Positions 9,329 to 18,035 of a stretch of DNA of 64,000 nt are shown here, in pieces. Under the pieces are notes generated by a model. It had not been told where the DNA came from, ran no database searches, and saw only the letters and a list, made by a program, of their open reading frames with translations. The DNA lies in contig WLWX01000001.1 of NCBI GenBank assembly GCA_012103375.1, positions 2,646,492 through 2,710,491 of the forward strand, in the 5' to 3' direction. A program made the translations under genes and the position numbers. This stretch comes from Paracoccaceae bacterium (lineage in GTDB: Bacteria > Pseudomonadota > Alphaproteobacteria > Rhodobacterales > Rhodobacteraceae). Numbering within the stretch: position 1 is the stretch's first letter; every line of letters starts with the position of its first letter.

Positions 9329-11245
9329 ATGCAACGCTTGCCGTCTGCCCCCATGAGCCGCCGCACCTTCCTTGCCGCCACCACGGCCGGTGCATCGCTG
9401 ACGATCCTGCACCCGTTCTCAGCCCGCGCCGCCGCCGGTCAGGCGCATCTGCGGCTGATGGAGACGACCGATCTGCACGTGCATGTCTTCCCCTATGATT
9501 ATTACTCCGACAAGCCGGTCGACACCGTCGGCCTGGCCCGCACCGCCGCCCATGTCGCCGACATCCGGGCCGAGGCGACAAATTCGGTGCTGCTGGACAA
9601 CGGCGACCTGATTCAGGGCAACCCGATGGGCGACTACATCGCGTATGAGCGGGGCATGAAAGACGGCGACATGCACCCGATCATCACCGCAATGAATACG
9701 GTCGGCTTTGACGCCGCCACCATCGGCAATCACGAGTTCAACTATGGCCTCGACTTCCTGATGAAGAGCATGGCCGGGGCCGATTTCCAGGTGGTGCTGT
9801 CCAACATCGCGACCGAGGCTGGGGCCTCCCCCACCGCCGACACGACCCTGTTCAAGCCCTACGTCATCCTCGACCGGATGGTCACCGATGGCGCGGGTGA
9901 GGAACACGCCCTGAAACTCGGCATCATCGGCTTCACCCCGCCACAGGTGATGAACTGGGACCGCCGCCACCTGGAAGGCAACGTGGTGGCTCGCGACATT
10001 GTCGAAACCGCGCGGGCCTACGTGCCCGAGATGAAAGAGGCCGGGGCCGACATCATCATCGCGCTCAGCCACTCCGGGATCGGTGCGGACCAGCACAGCG
10101 ACGGGATGGAAAACGCGAGCGTTCCGCTGGCCGCCGTGGACGGCATCGACGCGATTATGACCGGCCACCACCACCTCGTCTTCCCCGGCCCGAAATACGA
10201 GGCCACCGACGCCGTCGATCCCGAGGCCGGAACGCTCCACGGCAAACCCGCCGTCATGGGCGGCTTCTGGGGCAGCGACCTCGGCGTCATCGACCTGATG
10301 CTGGAAGTGTCGGGCGGAGATTGGAAAGTCGCAGGCTTCGAAACCTCGACCCGTCCGATTTCAAAACGCAACGAGGATCGTTCGATCACCGCGCTGGTGG
10401 AAAGCCAGCCCGAGGTCCTCGCCGCCGTTCAGGCCGAGCACGACGAAACCCTCGCCTACGTCCGCCGCGCCGTCGGCAAGACCGCCGCGCCGCTGCACAG
10501 CTATTTCGCGTTGGTCGCAGATGACCCCTCGGTCCAGATCGTCTCCATCGCGCAGAAATGGTATATTGAGGAAATGATGAAAGGGACCGAACATGAAGGC
10601 CTCCCCATCCTCTCTGCCGCAGCGCCATTCAAAGCCGGGGGCCGGGGCGGGCCGGAGTATTATACCGACGTCCCCGCAGGCGACGTCGCGATCAAAAACG
10701 TCGCCGACCTCTATCTCTATCCCAACACCGCGCGGGCGGTGCGGGTGACGGGGGCCGAGGTGCGCGACTGGCTGGAACGCAGCGCCGGGATGTTCAACCA
10801 GATCACCCCGGGACAGGCGGATCAGGTCCTGCTGAACCCCGAATTCCCGTCCTACAACTTCGACGTGATCGACGACGTCACCTATCAGATCGACCTGTCT
10901 CAGCCGTCAAAATTCACCCCAAAAGGCGAACCCCTGAACCCCGACGCCAACCGCATCGTGGGCCTGATGTACAACGGCGCGCCGGTCACTGACGACATGG
11001 AGTTCATCATCGCCACCAACAACTACCGCGCCTCAGGCGGCGGGTCGTTCCCCGGAGCCATGGGCGACACCATCATCTTCGAAGGCCCCGACGCCAACTG
11101 GAGCTTCGCCCCCCTGCCCGGAACCAGCGTGCTGTTCGACACGGGGCCGAAAGCGGTGGATTACGCCGACCAGGTGCCGGGCGTGACGATTGCCCCTGCG
11201 GGGGATGGGCCAGACGGGTTTGCGCGGTTTCGGATTGAGTTGTGA
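9329..11245 (+). CDS. cpdB: 2',3'-cyclic-nucleotide 2'-phosphodiesterase/3'-nucleotidase
   Basis: Periplasmic phosphatase that opens 2',3'-cyclic nucleotides and dephosphorylates 3'-nucleotides, so it salvages phosphate and nucleosides; 638 residues. A Tat signal (MSRRTFLAATTAGASL) precedes the calcineurin-like metallophosphatase domain. Metal-binding motifs are TTDLHVH, LLDNGDLIQGNPMGDY, IGNHEFNYG, ALSHSG and TGHHH. The 5'-nucleotidase C-terminal domain has YNFDVIDDVTYQID and the substrate-stacking NNYRASGGG. The frame is open upstream to 8702, but ATG 9329 has a good ribosome-binding site (CAGGAGAA) and starts the signal peptide. Start 9353 (MSRRTF) is also possible. Confidence 0.93.
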   Translation: MQRLPSAPMSRRTFLAATTAGASLTILHPFSARAAAGQAHLRLMETTDLHVHVFPYDYYSDKPVDTVGLARTAAHVADIRAEATNSVLLDNGDLIQGNPMGDYIAYERGMKDGDMHPIITAMNTVGFDAATIGNHEFNYGLDFLMKSMAGADFQVVLSNIATEAGASPTADTTLFKPYVILDRMVTDGAGEEHALKLGIIGFTPPQVMNWDRRHLEGNVVARDIVETARAYVPEMKEAGADIIIALSHSGIGADQHSDGMENASVPLAAVDGIDAIMTGHHHLVFPGPKYEATDAVDPEAGTLHGKPAVMGGFWGSDLGVIDLMLEVSGGDWKVAGFETSTRPISKRNEDRSITALVESQPEVLAAVQAEHDETLAYVRRAVGKTAAPLHSYFALVADDPSVQIVSIAQKWYIEEMMKGTEHEGLPILSAAAPFKAGGRGGPEYYTDVPAGDVAIKNVADLYLYPNTARAVRVTGAEVRDWLERSAGMFNQITPGQADQVLLNPEFPSYNFDVIDDVTYQIDLSQPSKFTPKGEPLNPDANRIVGLMYNGAPVTDDMEFIIATNNYRASGGGSFPGAMGDTIIFEGPDANWSFAPLPGTSVLFDTGPKAVDYADQVPGVTIAPAGDGPDGFARFRIEL

Positions 11246-11683
11246 GGGGTGTGAGGGCGTAGGGCGGGCATTTGCCCGCCACGCGCGGTGGCCAGAAACG
11301 TGGCAGAACTGACCTGGTTTTGGCTGGGGTTAGTGCCAGGCTCAAGCCATTGATACGCTGTTGGGCCGCTTGCGTTGGTCAAAATCGATCGTTTTTTGGG
11401 CGAGCCTTCAATTGTTGCCACATCCTGAAGTTGTAGTCGGAAAGGAATTCAGGAGGGTTTGCGATGAATTCTACTCGGAAGCCTTCGGTTCGGGCAAGAT
11501 ACGGCGAAAAAATGGGAGCGATCCTGCCCTGACAGCCTAAATTATTGTGTTCCCGTTTGGATTGAGTAGGTGCTCGGGTGTATTGGCGCCTCAGATCTGA
11601 CAACAGGCTTGACTGCGAGGGTGAACAAGCATCCAATTACGATCTGTCCGCACGAAATGCTGAGGTCACCTGGGAGGATTGTC
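11246..11683. other. Intergenic stretch, no gene recognised
   Basis: Only a 7-bp GC hairpin without a U-tract (11263-11280) stands out, 17 bp after the cpdB stop, and it may serve as a weak terminator. The rest is AT-richer than the surrounding genes and carries only short, unconvincing reading frames. The bases just before 11684 hold a plausible ribosome-binding site (GGGAGGA). Confidence 0.5.
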
Positions 11684-12474
11684 ATGAAAACGCTGCTGCT
11701 CGCGACCGTGGCGATGGCTTGCTCTGTCGTTGCAGCCAAGGCCGAGGATGGGTTTTCTTTCGGGCTCTATGGTGGAGCTACGCTGGAAACTGAAACTGAC
11801 CACCAGCTTTTTGGTCCGAATGGAGGTAACTCAGCAACATCATCGCTAGGTGAAGGTACCTGGGCCGGCATGGATTTTCGATACCACAGCAATGGTGTTT
11901 TTTTGGATTGGGGATAGAAAGCATCAACATCGATCAAAGTATACAATGGAACGGTTCAGGCACACCATCTGGTGCGGGCATAGGCGCAACGATATTCGAT
12001 TTAGAATATGGTCGTCCTGTGAATGACAATGGGTACTGGACCGTAGGTCTGCGCCATATGAAATTGGATTTGACCTCCAAGTTTTTCTCCAGCGGCAACG
12101 GCCCACTTCATGCATTTGAAGGCACTGAGGTGCGCATTGGGTACGAAGGCAAGCAAGACAACGCCATAGGCGGGGTGTCACTTTTGGGTGGTGCCGGACT
12201 TTCAGTGCTTGATGGTGTTATCAAGACACACGACACTGACTTTTGGATTTGCGACGACTGTACGCCAACCGAAACGACTGCGGTGGGCATTGATGCAAGG
12301 ATCAGTGCAGCTATTCAGACTTCTGAATCGGGATCGATTGTCGTCGGATATCAGGCGCAACATTGGAAAGACGTCACTGTGGAAATATCGGATGATAGTG
12401 GCTTCGGGCTAAATCTCGGCACGTCAGACATTCTGGTTCATGGACCGTTCATTGGCTTCAACACCACGTTTTGA
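11684..12474 (+). pseudogene. Outer-membrane beta-barrel protein gene, frameshifted at a T7 tract
   Basis: Two overlapping frames together encode one protein of about 263 residues. The first frame gives a signal peptide (MKTLLLATVAMACSVVAAKA) and the first barrel strands (77 residues), ending at TAG 11915-11917. The second continues with strand-like segments to 12474 and ends GPFIGFNTTF, with the C-terminal Phe typical of barrels recognised by the BAM complex. The shift falls at seven T residues (11898-11904). One more T would give GVFFGLGIESIN in a single frame. The base composition is clearly AT-richer than the neighbours, suggesting horizontal origin. It may be a dead gene, a phase-variable gene, a -1 slippage site or a sequencing error. 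The porin-like family is not identified. Confidence 0.65.
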
Positions 12475-12732
12475 GTTTTACGCTCAATCGACATTATGGC
12501 CCAAGTCTGCACAATGGGATTAATTCTTACCAGGCGGCTGAACGTGCAATCGCCGGTGACAGATGGGTTCCTTTTGGAAGATGGCGGACCCTGTGCGGCG
12601 TGCACACGATAACGACCAAAACACAACACACATAATCGCCCCCAATATCTCCCCAATTGAACCTTCACCCCCCACCCCACGACCCACCTGTAGTCGACGC
12701 TCACCCCACGCCGAACTCAGGAAGGTCACAGC

Positions 12733-13101
12733 ATGTACAAGTCACTCGTTCTCTCGGTCACCCTCGCCGCCCTTACCCTCACCGCGCCCGCGGCCAGCGC
12801 CGCCTCCAAGGTGCCGGTTGAAATCGACGGCAAGACGACGGCGCTCTCGCCCGGCCAGATGCGCGCTGATCACCCCAAGATGTACACCGCCTATCGCAAG
12901 GCCCAGCGCGCCGGAAACGCCTTCGCCGCGAACCCGGACGGCCCCGTCCCCCTCGGCTGCGTCCGCTTCCCTTTCATGATTGTCTGCAACCACGCCGGAT
13001 ACTGGTGCGCCGTCGGCTGGTCGGGCGGCGAGTTGAAGTTCAATTGCGGCGGAGACGGTAACAGCTCGCGACCTTCATCGCGCAGCTTCCGCTCTAACTG
13101 A
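12733..13101 (+). CDS. Small exported protein with conserved cysteines, unknown function
   Basis: 122 residues beginning with a clear Sec signal peptide (MYKSLVLSVTLAALTLTAPAASA, cleavage near ASA-ASK). The mature part has four cysteines (GCVRF, VCNHAGYWCAV, FNCGG), which would suit two disulphides in the periplasm. The tail is Ser/Arg-rich. The start ATG 12733 has AGGAAGG 9 bp upstream. No family is recognised. It converges on the antitoxin-like gene downstream. Confidence 0.65.
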   Translation: MYKSLVLSVTLAALTLTAPAASAASKVPVEIDGKTTALSPGQMRADHPKMYTAYRKAQRAGNAFAANPDGPVPLGCVRFPFMIVCNHAGYWCAVGWSGGELKFNCGGDGNSSRPSSRSFRSN

Positions 13102-13159
13102 GCCACTCCGAACGCCCAACGCGCCTGCACAACATCGCCTTGCCCGGTCACACCGACTG

Positions 13160-13178
13160 GGCGGGCCATTGGCCCGCC
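13160..13178. terminator. Perfect 8-bp hairpin between convergent genes
   Basis: GGCGGGCC and GGCCCGCC are separated by ATT. It lies between the ends of the exported-protein gene (+) and the BrnA-like gene (-). Neither side has a strong T-run, so its role as a bidirectional terminator is only likely. Confidence 0.45.
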
Positions 13179-13184
13179 CTGCGC

Positions 13185-13526
13185 TCACTCTGGGTCGGGC
13201 GGTGTCTCCTTGTACCACGACCAGCCCTCCATCATCTCGGTGATCCTGTCCTGCCCGTGGTTGTGCAGCAGGTCCGCGAACACCTCATGTTCCCGCTGGA
13301 CCTGACCAATCTGCATCTGGGCATAGGTCGCCAGCACCCGGTTCATCCGCGCCTGATACCCCTTGCACATCGCGCGATAGAACCTCGCCACTGACTGGTC
13401 GAGCCGGATGGTGATCTTCACCTTCGGCTCCTCGCACGGGATATCCTCGGCGATCGTCGCCCAGGCCTCGGGCACCAGCTGCTGGACGCTGTAGTAAATG
13501 CCGTCCTCGTCCCCCAACCCCGACAT
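13185..13526 (-). CDS. BrnA-like antitoxin (orphan), next to IS630
   Basis: 113 residues. The middle section (KVKITIRLDQSVARFYRAM followed by GYQARMNRVLATYAQMQ) matches the BrnA antitoxin pattern, a ribbon-helix-helix DNA-binding region at the dimer interface. No BrnT toxin is present: the element just upstream is IS630 copy 1, only 9 bp from the start codon. Either the toxin gene was displaced by the IS or this is a stand-alone regulator. The C-terminal extension (HEVFADLLHNHGQDRITEM) is longer than in classical BrnA. A frame in another phase covers the same bases but shows no family features. Confidence 0.55.
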   Translation of the reverse strand: MSGLGDEDGIYYSVQQLVPEAWATIAEDIPCEEPKVKITIRLDQSVARFYRAMCKGYQARMNRVLATYAQMQIGQVQREHEVFADLLHNHGQDRITEMMEGWSWYKETPPDPE

Positions 13527-13535
13527 CAGATAGCC

Positions 13536-14592
13536 TAAAGCGTTTCGACATTAACCTGAGACATATCCGGCGGCCTTAAAGTAGTTCCAGCATTCTACTG
13601 GGTCGTAGAGATCGCAGATTGCTCCGATTGCTTCGAAGACCTGGGTAAAGGACCTGGCCCCGATCCGTCGCAAATGGGCTTTCAGTTTAGAGAAGGCCTG
13701 CTCGATGGGATTCAGGTCGGGCGAGTACGGTGGCAGGTAAAGGAACCAGCAGCCGTGATTGCGTAAAGCCTGCGTCGCCTCCTTATTCCGGTGGGTTGCC
13801 AGGTTGTCGAGAATGACGACAGTGCCGGGGTTGATCTCGGGGACCAGCACTTCGCGGATGTAGGCCGCGAAGGCGGGGCCATCTATCGCTCCCTTGATGA
13901 CCCAAGGTGCGATCAGCGCGCCTTGGGTCAGGCCCGCGATCAAGGTTTGGGTTCCCCAGCTTCCGAAGGGCGCATCCATCGTCAGGCGCTTACCGCGCTT
14001 GGCTCTGCCGCGTAGGCGCGTGAGGTTTGTCTTCACTGCGGTTTCGTCAATAAAGACAACGCGCTCAGGAAAGGTCGCAATGGCTGGCGAGCGGTATCTG
14101 AACCAGTCGGCCCGTTGCTGCCTTACCTTGGCGCGGCGGCGCTCGGTGGCGACCAGCGACTTTTTTTGTACGTGAAGCCGAGCCGGGACAGAAGGTTGGC
14201 GATGGAGGAGTGATGCACCCGCACACCCTCTGCATCGGCCAGCGCATTACGCAACTCAAAGAGCGTGATGTCAGGGTCTTGTGCGATCAACTCCTCAAAG
14301 AATTCCCGATGCGGAGCCAGCTTTCCCTTGTCGCGCGGCGGTCCCTGCCGGGCAGGTTCCGCATGACCCTTCATCCTCACCTGACGCGCCCACCGCGCGC
14401 CTGTGGCAGGCGACAGCTTCAACCGCAACGCCGCCGCGCGCCCGCTCAACCCTTCTTCAATGTATCTCTGAAACCGTATCCGAAGCGCAGATGGCAAAGG
14501 TGCTGACATGATCCATCCTCCCAAACAGGATGAATCACAGATCAGGTCTCAAGGGAATCCCTCGCGATTCAGGTTCAAGACGAAACGCTTTA
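13536..14592 (-). mobile_element. IS630-family insertion sequence, copy 1 (1057 bp)
   Basis: Bounded by the inverted ends TAAAGCGTTTCG and CGAAACGCTTTA. The outer TA on each side fits the TA target duplication of IS630/Tc1-mariner elements. The transposase runs on the minus strand. It is nearly identical over its full length to the copy at 57405-58461, which lies in the opposite orientation. It truncates a P1-family peptidase gene on its right. The left flank does not contain the rest of that gene, so the insertion was accompanied by a deletion or rearrangement. Confidence 0.9.
13551..14509 (-). CDS. IS630-family transposase made by -1 frameshift (copy 1)
   Basis: Two frames: an N-terminal helix-turn-helix part from ATG 14509, stopping near 14123, and a DDE catalytic part ending at 13551. 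A -1 slip on an A7 run (T7 on the plus strand, about 14160-14166) joins them, giving YKKKSLVATERRR and a protein of about 319 residues. The catalytic acidic residues are in FIDETAVKTN, VVILDNLATH and NPIEQAFSKLK, as in IS630. The 959-bp span is one base short of whole codons, as expected for -1 programmed frameshifting. It differs from copy 2 by very few bases (Asp against Gly in the GPPR-KGKLAPHR segment and Pro against Gln near the end of the first frame). Confidence 0.88.
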
Positions 14593-14761
14593 GCAAATCG
14601 GTTTCGCGTGTGCCGGGCGCGCCGCCCATGATGTGGACAGCCGCAAGAAACGGGGCATCGGACGTCAGCACCGTCACGCCAGTCTTGATCACATCATCCT
14701 GCGCCTGCCCGACCAGAAGGCCGGGCACATCGGTGATCAGATTGCGTGCACCGGTCGGCAT
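14593..14761 (-). pseudogene. P1-family (DmpA/L-aminopeptidase-like) peptidase, 5' stub
   Basis: The first 56 residues or so of a P1-family N-terminal-nucleophile peptidase remain (MPTGARNLITDVPGLLVGQA, then TGVTVLTSDAPF, then MGGAPGTRETDLL), and IS630 copy 1 follows. Intact proteins are over 300 residues and carry the autocatalytic Ser/Thr much further on, so this stub cannot be active. Its ATG overlaps the stop of the cupin gene by one base (TGATG), so the two were an operon. The rest of the gene is not on the other side of the IS nor beside IS630 copy 2. Confidence 0.8.
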
Positions 14762-15111
14762 CAGATCCGTGGCTTTGGCGCGGCGGTGGCAGCGTCGCCG
14801 GTGTTGGGGACGCCACGGGGTTCGATCAACAATACCTTGGCTTCACGCAGCGCGCGTGGTCGATGGACCTTGCCGCGCGGCACCACGGCAAGCTCTCCGG
14901 GGCCGAGGGTCAGGGTATTGTCTTCGACATCCAGCAAGATCTCGCCCTCGATCACCAGAAAGAAATCGTCTGTGTCGGGGTGGCTGTGGAAGGGGAATTC
15001 GCCCTGAAACTTCACCACCATCACCTCATTGTCGTTGTAATCGGCCACGACATGCGGATCCCAGTGGCTGTCGAACTGGGCCAGTTTCTCGGCCAGGTTT
15101 ACTTTCTGCAT
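14761..15111 (-). CDS. Single-domain cupin protein
   Basis: 116 residues from ATG 15111. One cupin barrel is visible, with the metal-binding motif 1 FPFHSHPDTDDFFLVIEGE (two His and a Glu) and motif 2 around LTLGPGELAVVPRGKVHRP. Such proteins are small metal-dependent isomerases/dioxygenases or ligand sensors, and the substrate here is unknown. It was co-transcribed with the P1 peptidase now cut by the IS, and is divergent from the creatinase. Confidence 0.8.
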   Translation of the reverse strand: MQKVNLAEKLAQFDSHWDPHVVADYNDNEVMVVKFQGEFPFHSHPDTDDFFLVIEGEILLDVEDNTLTLGPGELAVVPRGKVHRPRALREAKVLLIEPRGVPNTGDAATAAPKPRI

Positions 15112-15297
15112 CACGCCCCCCTTTTCGCGTCCGATCAAGCGATATCACGCGGGCAAGCGCAAGGGCGGGATTGCGCGGTGCATTGGGTTGGGCTAGCAGT
15201 TTGGCGGGCCTGGGCGATGGCGTCGCCCCGCGTGTCCCGCGCGCCCAAAAGCGGCCCTGAACGCCGGGGTCTGTTTTGAACGACAGGGAGCACCCCA

Positions 15298-16518
15298 ATG
15301 ACCGATACCCGCACCGAATTCTTCCGCTTTCACAACGGCGAAAAGGCCCCGCTGCCGTTTTCGCCCGAGGAATATGGCGACCGTCTTGCCGGGCTGCGAA
15401 AAGTGATGGAGGCGTCCGGCGTGGACGTTGTCGTCCTGACCTCGATGCAGAACATCGCCTATTACTCAGGCTTTCTCTATTGCGCATTTGGGCGGCCCTA
15501 TGGGCTGGTGGTGACGGCGGGTCAGGACGTGGTGATTTCCGCCGGGATCGACGCGGGCCAGCCGTGGCGGCGCTGTGTCGGCGATGCGATCACCTATACC
15601 GATTGGCAGCGGGACAATTTCTGGCGCGCGGTGGCGCATGTCGCCGGTGAGGGGCAGCGTGTCGGGATCGAGGCCGATCACATGACGCTGGAACGCCGCG
15701 CCCAGCATGATGCGTTTCTGAAACCCGCCAGCGTGGTCGATATCGCGCCGGCAACGATGAAACAACGCATGAAGAAGTCCGTGGCCGAGATTGCGTTGAT
15801 CCGCGAAGGCGCGCGGATTGCTGATGTCGGCGGTTATGCGATCAAGGATGCGATCAAGGTTGGGGTGCGCGAGATCGACGTGGCCATGGCAGGCCGCGAC
15901 GCGATGGAGGCCGAGATTGCCCGCGCTTTCCCCCACGCCGAATACCGCGACTCCTGGGTCTGGTTTCAGTCCGGCCTGAACACCGATGGCGCACATAACC
16001 CGGTGACCGCGCGGGAGTTGGAACACGGCGATATCCTGTCGCTGAACACCTTCCCGATGATCAGCGGCTATTACACGGCGCTAGAACGGACGTTGTTCGT
16101 GGGGGAGGTAGACGATGCCTCGGCGAAAATCTGGGAGGCGAATGTCGGCGCCCATGAACTGGGCATCAGCCTGATCCGGCCCGGAACTTCCTGCGCCGAG
16201 ATCACCCACAAGATCAACGATTTCTTCGCCGAGCGCGACCTGCTGCAATACCGCAGCTTCGGCTATGGTCACTCGTTCGGGGTGCTCAGCCACTATTACG
16301 GGCGAGAGGCGGGGCTGGAACTGCGCGAGGATATCGACACGGTGCTGGAACCCGGCATGGTGGTTAGCATGGAGCCGATGCTGACGATCCCGAACGGGCA
16401 GGCGGGGGCCGGTGGGTACCGCGAACATGATATTCTGGTGGTCGGCGAAGCGGGGGCCGAGAATATCACTGGCTATCCCTATGGGCCGGGGTTCAACGTG
16501 GTGGGGAAACCGCCGTAG
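15298..16518 (+). CDS. Creatinase (creatine amidinohydrolase)
   Basis: M24 'pita-bread' fold enzyme, 406 residues, that hydrolyses creatine to sarcosine and urea in the cytoplasm. Long stretches agree with the Pseudomonas putida creatinase as I remember it: YYSGFLYCAFGRPY, GQPWRR, YTDWQRDNF, LNTDGAHNPVT, GYYTALERTLF, FGYGHSFG, SHYYGREAGLELREDIDT and VSMEPM. The known catalytic residues (His in DGAHNP, Glu in ALERT, Glu in SMEPM) are present and, as in creatinases, the metal ligands of the aminopeptidases are replaced. The start ATG 15298 follows GGGAGCACCCC. No sarcosine oxidase or creatinine amidohydrolase is adjacent, so the pathway is completed elsewhere or the substrate is related but different. 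Confidence 0.85.
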   Translation: MTDTRTEFFRFHNGEKAPLPFSPEEYGDRLAGLRKVMEASGVDVVVLTSMQNIAYYSGFLYCAFGRPYGLVVTAGQDVVISAGIDAGQPWRRCVGDAITYTDWQRDNFWRAVAHVAGEGQRVGIEADHMTLERRAQHDAFLKPASVVDIAPATMKQRMKKSVAEIALIREGARIADVGGYAIKDAIKVGVREIDVAMAGRDAMEAEIARAFPHAEYRDSWVWFQSGLNTDGAHNPVTARELEHGDILSLNTFPMISGYYTALERTLFVGEVDDASAKIWEANVGAHELGISLIRPGTSCAEITHKINDFFAERDLLQYRSFGYGHSFGVLSHYYGREAGLELREDIDTVLEPGMVVSMEPMLTIPNGQAGAGGYREHDILVVGEAGAENITGYPYGPGFNVVGKPP

Positions 16519-16524
16519 AAAAGA

Positions 16525-16544
16525 TGCCTCCGGCGGGGATATTT
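16525..16544 (+). repeat. Intergenic repeat TGCCTCCGGCGGGGATATTT
   Basis: Sits 7 bp after the creatinase stop. The same 20-mer is at 34120-34139 and, inverted with one difference, at 34177-34196. It is of the kind that follows many Roseobacter genes. Confidence 0.65.
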
Positions 16545-16675
16545 AGGGGTCAATGATGGACAGGTCGAATGATCCGATGAACCCGCCGGAGTCGCGAATC
16601 CAGATGACGCGCGTCTGGAAAACGCCTAAATTCATCCCTAGGTAACAGCCAGTTGATCATAAATGCGAGGGATAG

Positions 16676-17752
16676 ATGGCCGATTTGGACGCGCAGATTA
16701 AAGAAAGTCAGGCCGAAGTGGCCGAAGCCCAGGCGAAGATTGCCGAGGTGACCAGCCGGATCGAGGCCGCGCGCCAGAAGATGGCCACGGGCGATGATAT
16801 TGCCGTGGATATCGAAAATGCCTCGCTGGATGATGTCCACGCGCATACGGCCGCGATGAACGCCAATATCGCCGAGCTGATTATGGGTTTGGACGATGTA
16901 ACGGCCGGATTTTCCCAGGATTTCAACGAGATGCGCACCAAGACGGGAATGGAGTCCTTCATTGGCATCTTCTCGCAAGGCAAAGCGGATTCGATGCGTC
17001 AGGAACGCATGCGCACCGCGTCCATCGACGACAAGTTGCAGGATCTGATTTCGAAATCTGACACCATCGTGACGCTTTTGCAGGGCCAGTTGGAGGAGTT
17101 GAACAGCCAGAAGGTCAAGGTTGAGAACCAGCTGGGCGAAACCCTGACCGAGCGGGAAACCACGGTCGCCACATTGGAAGATGCGCGCGCGGAAATCACC
17201 GCGATGGACCCCAAGATCATCGAGTTGGAAAACAAGATCTCCGTCGAACAGGACGCCGCCGCGCGCACCCGGCTGGAAACGGAACTGGCTGGATTGAACG
17301 CGACCTATAACGCGCTTGTGCAGGACGAGCAGGTCAAGCTGGCCAAATCGCAGACGCTGGAACGGTATATCGAAAAGGGCAAAAGCTGGGTGGATTCCCT
17401 GCAGAACCAGGCGGCGACGCAGATGGTTCTGATCAACAAGCTGCAGACGGATACCAAGCAACGGGTGGTGCTGTATGATGCGCTGACCAAATCGCTGAAG
17501 ACGGCCCAGCAGCAGGACGTCGCCCACCGGATCAACGAGATCGGGGTGGAGACGGATCAGGAAGCCCAGGCCGCAATGTCGGCGATTGGCTCGGCCACCA
17601 ACACCCGCATGGCCGAGATGATGGAGGCGCATGAGGATCACATGGTCTTTGCGCGGAAAGTGCTGGAGCAGAAAGCGAAAGCGGACGAGCGGTTCGCGCG
17701 GCGGTTCCAGGAGATCGTCGAGAAGCACGACAAGAACCTGTATGGAGCGTGA
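16676..17752 (+). CDS. Long coiled-coil protein, first gene of an AAA+/membrane-protein cluster
   Basis: 358 residues, almost wholly alpha-helical, acidic, with no signal peptide or membrane helix. Heptad-like stretches run over residues 5-35, 120-215 and 300-355. A central segment with few prolines (YIEKGKSWVDSLQNQAATQM, then QRVVLYDALTKSLKTAQQQ) looks like the conserved core. The layout recalls helical proteins of tellurite-resistance (TelA-type) gene sets, but I cannot confirm that relation. The stop overlaps the next gene (TGATG). A cytoplasmic scaffold working with the AAA+ ATPase at 20223 is an inference from position only. Confidence 0.7.
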   Translation: MADLDAQIKESQAEVAEAQAKIAEVTSRIEAARQKMATGDDIAVDIENASLDDVHAHTAAMNANIAELIMGLDDVTAGFSQDFNEMRTKTGMESFIGIFSQGKADSMRQERMRTASIDDKLQDLISKSDTIVTLLQGQLEELNSQKVKVENQLGETLTERETTVATLEDARAEITAMDPKIIELENKISVEQDAAARTRLETELAGLNATYNALVQDEQVKLAKSQTLERYIEKGKSWVDSLQNQAATQMVLINKLQTDTKQRVVLYDALTKSLKTAQQQDVAHRINEIGVETDQEAQAAMSAIGSATNTRMAEMMEAHEDHMVFARKVLEQKAKADERFARRFQEIVEKHDKNLYGA

Positions 17753-17973
17753 TGCGCCGCGCGATCTCCATTACATTTGCCTCTGCCGGAATTCTGTTGG
17801 CTGCCAATAGTTTCTGGCTCTTGTTCGTTCCATCGGCGACATTTGGTATGCCCGGTGCCGCGGCGGGGCCGCTCTTAGGAATTTGCCTCATGCTCTTAGC
17901 GCTTTCAGGGACGTTTCTAGCCGTTTCCGTGAAGCTTTGGGCGAAGCGAGAAAAATTTGAAACTGAGAGCTAA
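17752..17973 (+). CDS. Small two-helix membrane protein
   Basis: 73 residues from ATG 17752, overlapping the TGA of the coiled-coil gene by one base. GTG at 17749 is a possible alternative. Two hydrophobic segments (ISITFASAGILLAANSFWLL and a C-terminal one, GPLLGICLMLLALSGTF) are joined by a short Gly/Ala/Pro loop, then a basic tail. Codon use is AT-richer than in the first gene. No family recognised. Confidence 0.6.
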   Translation: MRRAISITFASAGILLAANSFWLLFVPSATFGMPGAAAGPLLGICLMLLALSGTFLAVSVKLWAKREKFETES

Positions 17974-17984
17974 TAGATTGCCGA

Positions 17985-18016
17985 TGTAGTCAATATGACT
18001 ACAATGTAGTTCTACA
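17985..18016 (+). promoter_or_regulatory. Tandem palindromes, probable operator of the toxin-antitoxin genes
   Basis: Two adjacent inverted repeats share the half-site TGTAG: TGTAGTCA-ATA-TGACTACA (17985-18003) and TGTAG-TT-CTACA (18005-18016). They end 19 bp before the antitoxin start, the usual place for ribbon-helix-helix antitoxin autoregulation. The surrounding AT-rich sequence could hold the -10 region. Confidence 0.7.
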
Positions 18017-18035
18017 ATATTGCGAAGGCCCTGCT

